The notes under the pieces were generated by a model that ran no database searches, had not been told where the DNA came from, and saw nothing but the letters and a program-made list of their open reading frames with translations. Below, one piece after another: positions 1 to 5,028 of a stretch of 5,028 nt of DNA. Source of the stretch: Verrucomicrobiota bacterium (GTDB taxonomy: Bacteria; Verrucomicrobiota; Verrucomicrobiia; Opitutales; Opitutaceae); contig RFJS01000518.1 in assembly GCA_003694825.1 (NCBI GenBank), positions 1 through 5,028 on the forward strand, given 5' to 3'. Made by a program: the position numbers and the translations under genes. How positions within the stretch are numbered: position 1 is the stretch's first letter; every line of letters begins with the position of its first letter.

Positions 1-966
1 ATCGTCATCCTCGGCATCTATCTGCTGCTGAAGCGGCGGCACTATCAGACGACGTGGGGCGATCAACGCAGCGGCATCTGGTTTTCCCTGGCGCGCTTCG
101 CTTTGCTGCAGTTGACGGTGGCGCACCAGCATGTGCGCAACTGGCGACCGGTGATTCTGGTGCTCGTCGGAGATGTGAAATACCGGCGGTGGCTGGTGGA
201 TATCGCCGACCGGCTCGAGGCCCGGCGCGGGCTGCTTTACCTGGCGCAGGTGTTGACCGGCGACTGGCAAAAGCTGTTGCCGCGGCAGGCGGCGCGGCAG
301 GAGGCGCTGGAGGCGTTTATTCGGGAGAATCGTTTTTCCGCGGTAGGGAAGACGGTTTTGGCCGACAGCCTCGAGCACGGCGTCTCGATCCTCCTGCAGG
401 TCCTCGGCGTCGGTGCCCTGGCTCCGAATACGGTGCTCATGGGGTGGAGCGACGATGAGCAGAAACGGCGGCAGTTCGTCGGCGCGATTCAGCGCATCCT
501 GCAACTGGAGCGCAATTTGCTGATCCACGCCGAACCGGAGCTGCCGGAGGAGTCACTGGAGCCGGTTATCGATGTCTGGTGGCGGGCGAAGGTAAACGGC
601 GGATTCATGCTCACGCTTGCCCACCTGCTTCGCGAGGGGACCGGCGGGCGCTATCGCGAGCATCCGATACGGGTGCGGCGCATTATCAACAACGAGGCGG
701 GCGTGGAGGACGCGCGGCGCGGGCTCAAGGCGATGATGGCCGAGCTGCGCATCGAGGCCGAGGTCGATGTCATGGTGGCGGACGGCCCGCCGCTGCGGAT
801 GATCGGAGAGCGCTCGCGCCATTCCGAGATGGTGTTTATCGGCATGGCTCTGGATACGGCGATGGAGGAGGATGACCCGCTCGCGATCTACAAACCGGTG
901 GTGGCCGCGCTCAAGGGAAACATCATCCTGTGCAAGAACTGGCACGATCTGCACCCGAGCGAATAA
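1..966 (+). CDS. SLC12-type cation-chloride cotransporter / APC-superfamily permease, C-terminal part (5' truncated by window edge)
   Basis: This is the last 321 codons of a membrane transporter; the frame is open from base 1 and ends in TAA at 964-966. Residues 1-10 (IVILGIYLLL) look like the end of the last transmembrane helix, followed by a basic stretch (KRRH) and then a soluble cytoplasmic domain. Several blocks match, from memory, the C-terminal domain of Na-K-Cl and K-Cl cotransporters: W19-G20; HVRNWRPVILVLVG at 44-57 (animal counterpart of the form H-x-K-N-F/Y-R-P-Q-x-L-V-L-T-G); YLAQVLTG at 80-87; APNTVLMGW at 141-149 (counterpart KPNTLVLGF); and DVWW plus NGG near 191-201 (counterpart DVWWLFDDGG). 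Family members carry out electroneutral cation-chloride symport, and this domain has a universal-stress-protein-like fold. Bacterial substrates are mostly untested, so transport of Na/K/Cl or of amino acids cannot be decided. The transport core lies outside the window. A TTG at 103 is internal and not the start. The gene converges on the helicase gene. Confidence 0.85.
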   Translation: MVILGIYLLLKRRHYQTTWGDQRSGIWFSLARFALLQLTVAHQHVRNWRPVILVLVGDVKYRRWLVDIADRLEARRGLLYLAQVLTGDWQKLLPRQAARQEALEAFIRENRFSAVGKTVLADSLEHGVSILLQVLGVGALAPNTVLMGWSDDEQKRRQFVGAIQRILQLERNLLIHAEPELPEESLEPVIDVWWRAKVNGGFMLTLAHLLREGTGGRYREHPIRVRRIINNEAGVEDARRGLKAMMAELRIEAEVDVMVADGPPLRMIGERSRHSEMVFIGMALDTAMEEDDPLAIYKPVVAALKGNIILCKNWHDLHPSE

Positions 967-972
967 CGGTGT

Positions 973-1027
973 ATTGACAAATCCGATGCCGCGGGGTCGG
1001 CCGGGCGCCCGGGGTGAGTTTGTCGGT
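973..1027 (+). terminator. Possible weak terminator between convergent genes
   Basis: The 60-bp gap between the two stop codons holds an inverted repeat, GACAAA (976-981) and TTTGTC (1019-1024). In plus-strand RNA it extends to about ten pairs with three G-U pairs. The enclosed segment contains a perfect 12-bp palindrome, CCGGGCGCCCGG (1001-1012). The long GC-rich loop and the lack of a T tract make this an atypical intrinsic terminator. The position just after the permease stop, and just after the helicase stop on the other strand, is where a shared terminator would be expected. Confidence 0.3.
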
Positions 1028-3603
1028 CAGACTCCGCCGATGGGGTGGACGGTCTCGAGTCGCAGGACAGGACGCTGTTCGGAACGGGAGCGGGACAGGT
1101 CGATGCTGAAGACGGCCTCCCAGTCGCTCAGTTCCTCGGCATCGACGAGAACCTGGGCGAGGGTGAGGGTGCCGCCTTCGCGATCCTCGTGCCAATGGGA
1201 ATTGGCGGCGGCGCGGCCGGCGGGATCGAGCCGGAAGCGCTGGCGGGCCTCGAAGTAGGGGGCGAAGGCGTTTTCGATTTCGGCGGGGGTGTTGTTGTCG
1301 AGCCTGGACGCGGCGGTCTCCCAGTCGCGAAGCAGGACGGCCTGGAGGACGGCGAAGACGGCGGTGCGGATCTCGCGGCGAAAGCCGTGTGGATCACGGG
1401 TGATGTCGCGGCTGGACGGCGGGCGGGGCTTCGCCGGAGCGGCATCTTCGCCGCCGGACTCGAGGGCGAGTTCCGGATGGAGCATGCGCTCCCATTCCTC
1501 GAGGAGGCTGGAGTCGATGCCGCGGATGAGTTCGCGCAGGTAGAGCTCCATCTCGAGGACGGGCTCGGTTTTCACCGTATCCGGAACGGTCTGGGCCAGC
1601 ACTTTCCAGACCTGGGAGAGATGGCGCAACAGCAGGCCTTCCATGCGCTCGAGACCGTATTCGCGCACGTATTCGGTGAAAGAGAGATAGCGTTCATACA
1701 TCTCGCGGGCGATGGATTTCGGCCGGATGTTTTCCTCGCCGACCCACGGGTGCTTTGCGGCGAAGGCGTTGAAGTGGGTGTAGAGGAACTCCCGCAGGGG
1801 TTTCGGGTGTTCGATCTCGGCGAGCTTTTCCATGCGCTCTTCGTATTCGATGCCCGCGGCCTTCAGTTCCGCGAATTTGTCGGCCTTCAACTTGTCGACC
1901 TGCCGACGAAGAATCGCGCCGGGATCTTCGACGATGGCTTCGCAGAGTGTGAGCAAGTCGCAGGGGTAGTCCGGCGAGGCGGGATCGAGCAGAGGGATGG
2001 TGTCGAGGAGGAAGACGGAGAGTTCCTGGTGCAGGGAGAAGTCATCCTGGAGCTCGACGTTGACGCGCACCTTGCGGCCGGAGGGCTCCGGCGGGATGAA
2101 TTCGATGATGCCGCGCTCGAGCAGCGAGCGGAAGAGCTGCCACGCCTTGCGGCGGAGGCGGCGCTTGTTCGCTTCGCTTTCGTGACAGTCGGCGATGAGC
2201 TGCCGCATGGCCCGGCACCCGTCGGTCTCGCGGCTGAGCACCTGCAGGAGCATGCCGTGGGTGACGTCGAAGTGCGACTGGAGCATTTCGGCGGGCGCGG
2301 TGCGCAGCCGTTCGAACGTCTTCTCGTCCCAGCTGACAAACCCCGGCGGCGGCTTTTTCCGGACGATTTTGCGCCGCTTTTTGGGATCGTTTCCGGCCTT
2401 CTCCTCGGCGCGTTTGTTCTCGATCACGTGTTCCGGTGCCATGGCCACGACATGGCCGGTGTCGTCGAAGCCCTTGCGGCCGGCACGTCCGGCGATCTGC
2501 TGAAAGTCGCGCACGCTGAGGATGGCGGACTTCTCGCCGTCGAATTTCCAGAGCTGGGTGAAGACAACGGTGCGGATGGGGACGTTGATGCCCATACCCA
2601 GGGTGTCGGTGCCACAGATCACCTTGAGGAGTCCGCGTTGCGCGAGTTTTTCGACAAGGACGCGGTATTTCGGGAGGAGGCCGGCATGGTGGACGCCGAT
2701 GCCGTGGGAGAGCAGGCGCTTCAGTTCGCGACCATAGGGCGTGTTGAAGGCGAAAGTTTCGATCTCGCGGTTGATGGCATCGCGTTCGCTGCGGGTGGAT
2801 ACACCGAGGTTGACGAGATCGCGTGCGGCCTCTGAGGCGGCGCGCTGCGTGAAGTGGACCAGGTAGATCGGAGCCCGGCCGGCCTCGATCAGCGACTGAA
2901 GCTTCTCGGTGAGGGGCTTTTCTGTGTATTCGAATGTCAATGGCACCGGGCGCTCATCGCTGCTGACGGTGACCGCGGTTGCGCCCGTAAGCTTCTCGAG
3001 GATGTCTTCGTAGATGCCCGTGGAGGACAGAGTGGCGGACATCAGGAGAAAACGGGCATGAGGCATGGTGAGCAACGGCACCTGCCAGGCGTATCCACGC
3101 TCTCGATCGCCATAGTAGTGGAACTCGTCCATGATGACGGCGCGGATGTCGCAGCGGTCACCGCGGCTGAGCGCGATGTTGGCGAGGATTTCCGCCGTGC
3201 AACAGAGGATCGGCGCCTTCGGGTTGACGCTGGCGTCGCCCGTCATCATGCCGACGTTTTCCGGCCCGAAGTCGCGGCACAGCGCGAGGAATTTCTCGTT
3301 GACCAGGGCCTTGATCGGACAGGTGTAGACCGAGCGCTCACCGGCGCAAAGCGCCTTGAAGTGGAAGGCGGCGGCGACGAGAGACTTTCCAGAGCCCGTG
3401 GGGGTGTTGAGGATGACGTTGTGCCCGGCTAACAGTTCGAGAATGGCCTCTTCCTGTGCCGGGTAGAGCGAGAGGCCGCGCTCGTGCATGACGGCGACGA
3501 AGCGGTCGAGCACGGTGTCGGGATCAGCCGGCGGCGGAAGCGGGCCGAGCGGCGGGGGGGATGGCCGGGTGGGTGTCTGGTTGTCTGTTTCTGTGCTTTC
3601 CAA
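1027..3603 (-). CDS. Ski2-like DExH-box helicase with DUF3516-type C-terminal region
   Basis: A superfamily 2 ATP-dependent nucleic-acid helicase of the Ski2/Mtr4-like type, probably cytoplasmic and acting on RNA; the substrate is not known. Numbered from a TTG start at 3603 (858 residues): Q-motif-like YPAQEEAI near 47-54; motif I TPTGSGKS 67-74; motif Ia TCPIKAL 94-100; motif II DEFH 159-162; motif III SAT 189-191; motif [13 protein letters not shown] around 331-342; motif [12 protein letters not shown] 369-378. A basic linker ([10 protein letters not shown], 408-417) follows. The region from about 393 to 846 matches, from memory, the DUF3516 family of bacterial helicases, including HPWVGE and [12 protein letters not shown], then TVPDTVKTE and [10 protein letters not shown]. 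All catalytic motifs are intact. Start choice: the frame is open to an ATG at 3810, but the extra 69 codons are rich in Arg, Pro, Ser, His and Cys, have weaker third-position GC bias and match no domain. TTG 3603 gives a length normal for the family. GTG 3513 and ATG 3489 are alternatives. No clear Shine-Dalgarno sequence supports any of them. The stop is TGA at 1029-1027. Confidence 0.88.
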   Translation of the reverse strand: MESTETDNQTPTRPSPPPLGPLPPPADPDTVLDRFVAVMHERGLSLYPAQEEAILELLAGHNVILNTPTGSGKSLVAAAFHFKALCAGERSVYTCPIKALVNEKFLALCRDFGPENVGMMTGDASVNPKAPILCCTAEILANIALSRGDRCDIRAVIMDEFHYYGDRERGYAWQVPLLTMPHARFLLMSATLSSTGIYEDILEKLTGATAVTVSSDERPVPLTFEYTEKPLTEKLQSLIEAGRAPIYLVHFTQRAASEAARDLVNLGVSTRSERDAINREIETFAFNTPYGRELKRLLSHGIGVHHAGLLPKYRVLVEKLAQRGLLKVICGTDTLGMGINVPIRTVVFTQLWKFDGEKSAILSVRDFQQIAGRAGRKGFDDTGHVVAMAPEHVIENKRAEEKAGNDPKKRRKIVRKKPPPGFVSWDEKTFERLRTAPAEMLQSHFDVTHGMLLQVLSRETDGCRAMRQLIADCHESEANKRRLRRKAWQLFRSLLERGIIEFIPPEPSGRKVRVNVELQDDFSLHQELSVFLLDTIPLLDPASPDYPCDLLTLCEAIVEDPGAILRRQVDKLKADKFAELKAAGIEYEERMEKLAEIEHPKPLREFLYTHFNAFAAKHPWVGEENIRPKSIAREMYERYLSFTEYVREYGLERMEGLLLRHLSQVWKVLAQTVPDTVKTEPVLEMELYLRELIRGIDSSLLEEWERMLHPELALESGGEDAAPAKPRPPSSRDITRDPHGFRREIRTAVFAVLQAVLLRDWETAASRLDNNTPAEIENAFAPYFEARQRFRLDPAGRAAANSHWHEDREGGTLTLAQVLVDAEELSDWEAVFSIDLSRSRSEQRPVLRLETVHPIGGV

Positions 3604-3870
3604 GGTGAAGCGAGAGTTGGTGTGGGTCGGCTGTGCACGGTCGTGCGGAGAACCGCGCAGACAAGGATGCAGACCGCATGCGCGCGGATGAGGCAACACG
3701 GGAGCGCGGGAAGGCCGGGCGGAGAGGGGGCGCGGCGCGTGGGACGACTGGGGGGCGTTTCGAGGAAAGGCCGCCCAATCCCGGAGAACCCAAAGGTAAA
3801 TGGCGGGCATGGGTGGATTTCCAGGGACCCGGCTTGACTAAACCAACTGGTCAACTATTTCTCCGCCGCC
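3604..3870. other. Divergent intergenic region between helicase and TetR genes
   Basis: This stretch separates the minus-strand helicase from the plus-strand regulator and should hold both promoters. The right end carries the operator/promoter candidate described separately. The rest is GC-rich with small inverted repeats: GCACG-GT-CGTGC at 3635-3646, GCGG-agaa-CCGC at 3645-3656, and the palindrome CGCATGCG at 3675-3682. None has an assignable role. On the minus strand I could not find a convincing sigma-70 promoter for the helicase. Bases up to 3810 are an open continuation of the helicase frame, which I judge untranslated because of its amino-acid composition. Confidence 0.5.
3834..3861 (+). 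promoter_or_regulatory. Candidate TetR-family operator overlapping the promoter of the tetR-trx-nitroreductase operon
   Basis: An A/T-rich island just before the TetR start has imperfect dyad symmetry. ACCA-AC-TGGT (3842-3851) forms the core, and TTGAC (3834-3838) and GTCAA (3850-3854) form perfect outer arms. The shape TAAACC-AACT-GGTCAA is close, from memory, to the E. coli NemR box (TAGACC-N4-GGTCTA). TTGACT (3834-3839) could be a -35 element, with a weak -10 TATTTC (3856-3861) at 16-bp spacing. That would place the transcription start within a few bases of the ATG at 3871. TetR-family repressors usually bind such sites to block their own promoter. Assignment to this regulator is inference. 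Confidence 0.5.
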
Positions 3871-4482
3871 ATGGGACGCACCAGTGACGCACGCCAACGG
3901 TTGCTCGATGCCGCGCTCGCCCTGATCTGGGAGCGCAGCTACAGCGGCACATCGGTGGATGCCATCTGCGAGCGGGCCGGGGTGAAGAAAGGCAGTTTCT
4001 ACCACTTCTTCTCCTCAAAGGCCGACCTGGCTGCGGCTGCCATCGAGGCAAGCCACGAGCGACGCTGCGCTTTCATGGATGACTGTTTTTCGCCGTCGGT
4101 TCCGCCGCTCGAGCGCCTGCGCCGCTATCTTGGTGCGGCCTACGAGGAACAGGCGCGGCTGTGCCGGGAGACAGGACGGGTCCTGGGGTGTCCGCTTTTC
4201 ACGCTTGGGGCGGAGATTTGTCATGAGGACGAGCGTCTCCGGCAGGTCATCAACGGAATTCTCGATCAGCACCTGGCCTATTTCGAAAATGCGGTGCGGG
4301 ATGCGGCGGCAGCGGGGATCGTCGAGGCGGCGGATCCCGCGGCGCGGGCGCGGGGGCTTTTCTCGATGCTCGAGGGGGCGTTGACGCAGGCGAGGATCCG
4401 GAACGACCCGGCGTTTCTGAAACACCTGCCCGACGAAGCCCTCGCCTCCCTCGGCGCCGACGTGGCGGCGGCGGAGGGTTGA
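3871..4482 (+). CDS. TetR/AcrR-family repressor, NemR/AcuR-like with conserved cysteines
   Basis: A 203-residue TetR-family DNA-binding regulator of usual length. The N-terminal helix-turn-helix domain covers about residues 6-53 and carries the typical TSVDAICERAGVKKGSFYHFF signature (23-47 region). The C-terminal ligand/dimer domain contains GRVLGCPLFTLGAEICHED (102-120), which aligns with the NemR/AcuR/LmrA-type segment 'SGC...L.AE.C'. Cysteines are at 33, 66, 72, 98, 107 and 117; from memory E. coli NemR has 98, 106 and 116, with Cys106 the redox-active residue. NemR Lys175, reported to bond with Cys106, corresponds here to Arg175. A redox- or electrophile-sensing role is therefore plausible but unproven; the wider AcuR/LmrA group with small-molecule effectors is the alternative. 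ATG 3871 fits the family N-terminus but has no Shine-Dalgarno sequence, and the mRNA may be nearly leaderless. It is first in a likely operon, with thioredoxin 37 bp downstream, and probably autoregulates through the dyad just upstream. Confidence 0.88.
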   Translation: MGRTSDARQRLLDAALALIWERSYSGTSVDAICERAGVKKGSFYHFFSSKADLAAAAIEASHERRCAFMDDCFSPSVPPLERLRRYLGAAYEEQARLCRETGRVLGCPLFTLGAEICHEDERLRQVINGILDQHLAYFENAVRDAAAAGIVEAADPAARARGLFSMLEGALTQARIRNDPAFLKHLPDEALASLGADVAAAEG

Positions 4483-4519
4483 GAAGATCGTTCGACGAAA
4501 CCACGACTCGGCGCACGAG

Positions 4520-4900
4520 ATGGAAAGAACGCGAGAGCAGCTACCCAGTTTCAAAACCCACCGGGCGACGACGGTGAGGCAGATCGTCCACCTGTCGAAC
4601 GCAGCGGAATTTGCCAGCGAAGTGCTGGATGCCGGGACAAAGAAGGTCGTCGTCGATTTCTGGGCCCCGCGGTGCGGGCCCTGCAGGGCGATCGCCCCGG
4701 TGCTCGAGACCATCGCGGAGAATTCCTCTGTCGGCGCGAAGGTGGTGAAGGTGAATGTGGACGAAGCGCCGGAGATCGCGGCTCAGTATCAGATCAGGGG
4801 GATACCGACGCTGGTGTTTTTTTGCAATGGCCGTGAGATCGGCCGCCATGTGGGGATGACCGATCGCGAAACCATTCTCGCGGCCCTCGATCGGGTGTAG
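4520..4900 (+). CDS. Thioredoxin with RCGPC active site
   Basis: A small cytoplasmic thiol-disulfide oxidoreductase of the thioredoxin fold that would reduce protein disulfides, usually recharged by thioredoxin reductase. From the ATG at 4520 it has 126 residues. Visible features: VVVDFWAP (43-50) with the buried Asp46; redox pair Cys52-Gly-Pro-Cys55; Lys77 at the usual charge-pair position; cis-Pro96 in GIPT (94-97); and VG at 111-112 before the last helix. The Trp normally just before the first active-site Cys is Arg51, coded by CGG, one base from TGG. An extra Cys102 sits in the strand after cis-Pro. The first 18 residues precede the normal Trx start (VRQIVHLSNAAEF) and may be untranslated; a GTG at 4574 would give 108 residues, the standard length. 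Neither start has a clear Shine-Dalgarno sequence. It lies 37 bp after tetR and 32 bp before the nitroreductase, so it is probably co-transcribed and linked to a thiol or electrophile stress response. Confidence 0.92.
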   Translation: MERTREQLPSFKTHRATTVRQIVHLSNAAEFASEVLDAGTKKVVVDFWAPRCGPCRAIAPVLETIAENSSVGAKVVKVNVDEAPEIAAQYQIRGIPTLVFFCNGREIGRHVGMTDRETILAALDRV

Positions 4901-4932
4901 CGGCTGGCAGATTCCTTTTGAAGATTAAACGT

Positions 4933-5028
4933 ATGGAAAAAACTGATTCAACTATGAGCACCTCCGATATCATGAAAACCGTTTCTCCCGAGCAGTTGCT
5001 CGGGGCATTGAACTGGCGTTACGCCACG
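4933..5028 (+). CDS. NfsB-like nitroreductase / NAD(P)H-dependent oxidoreductase, N-terminal fragment (3' truncated by window edge)
   Basis: The first 32 codons of a gene that runs off the right edge. The end, LLGALNWRYAT (22-32), matches the conserved N-terminus of FMN-dependent nitroreductase-family proteins of the form 'LLxALNWRYATKKFD', recalled from memory. These enzymes use NAD(P)H to reduce nitroaromatics, quinones or other electrophiles. Three in-frame ATGs are available: 4933, 4954 and 4972. The family start normally lies about 10-20 residues before the NWRYAT block, so 4954 or 4972 is as likely as 4933. A purine-rich stretch (GGAAAAAA, 4935-4942) sits upstream of 4954 and might serve as a weak ribosome site. 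The region around 4911-4960 is noticeably more A/T-rich than the rest of the window. The 32-bp gap after thioredoxin suggests the same operon. The flavin-binding core lies outside the window, so the subclass cannot be settled. Confidence 0.75.
   Translation, partial: MEKTDSTMSTSDIMKTVSPEQLLGALNWRYAT

Noticed and set aside
553..954. 133-codon minus-strand frame opposite the permease C-terminal domain
   Set aside because: The plus strand carries family-specific blocks here; the minus-strand product is His/Arg-rich and looks random.
1045..2835. 596-codon open frame on the plus strand opposite the helicase
   Set aside because: It is in exact codon register with the helicase, so its stops would need the helicase codons TTA, CTA or TCA, which are rare in GC-rich genes. 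The translation is Gly/Glu/Asp/Ala-rich and matches no family; it is a shadow of a well-supported gene.
2854..3432. 192-codon open frame on the plus strand opposite the helicase motor domain
   Set aside because: It lies opposite helicase motifs I-III, which are intact on the minus strand; the antisense translation has no recognisable features.
3554..3560. Run of seven G (C on the coding strand) near the helicase N-terminus as a possible phase-variable tract
   Set aside because: It codes part of a Pro-rich stretch (SPPPL) in an intact frame. Seven bases are short for phase variation in GC-rich DNA, and nothing else suggests switching.
4015..4713. 232-codon open frame on the minus strand spanning the TetR and thioredoxin genes
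   Set aside because: It overlaps two clearly recognised genes and the gap between them, and its Arg/Pro/Ser-rich translation resembles no family.
4817..4823. Run of seven T within the thioredoxin gene as a possible slippage or frameshift site
   Set aside because: The normal frame reads through it (LVFFC) into an intact thioredoxin C-terminus, and the shifted frames give nothing recognisable.

Overview
This is a GC-rich bacterial window (roughly 63% G+C by eye) with tightly packed protein-coding genes. I see no RNA genes, insertion sequences, CRISPR arrays or phage genes. None of the genes has a strong Shine-Dalgarno sequence. The combination of a prokaryotic SLC12-type cotransporter, a Ski2-like helicase with a DUF3516-type C-terminus and this codon use suggests a GC-rich lineage such as Verrucomicrobiota (Opitutales-like). 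That placement is a low-confidence inference; an actinobacterial or other origin is not excluded.

Layout: (1) 1-966, plus strand: the C-terminal 321 residues of a cation-chloride cotransporter / APC-superfamily permease, cut by the left edge. (2) 967-1026: a short gap between convergent genes, holding an inverted repeat that may be a weak terminator. (3) 1027 to about 3603, minus strand: a large DExH-box helicase with a DUF3516-like C-terminal half; the frame stays open to 3810, but the extra N-terminal part looks untranslated. (4) 3604-3870: divergent intergenic region with a TetR-type operator candidate overlapping a candidate promoter just before the regulator. (5) 3871-4482, plus: TetR-family regulator with a NemR-like cysteine arrangement. 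(6) 4520-4900, plus: thioredoxin with an RCGPC active site instead of WCGPC. (7) 4933-5028, plus: the first 32 codons of an NfsB-like nitroreductase, cut by the right edge.

The three genes on the right share a strand with gaps of 37 and 32 bp and probably form one operon: a self-regulated, possibly thiol-sensing repressor, a thiol-disulfide reductant and a flavin reductase. This resembles in logic the nemR-nemA electrophile/reactive-chlorine response of E. coli, with other effectors. It is the most interesting part of the window. The permease and helicase look like ordinary housekeeping or accessory genes with no visible functional link to it. I found no clear evidence of a wholly new system.
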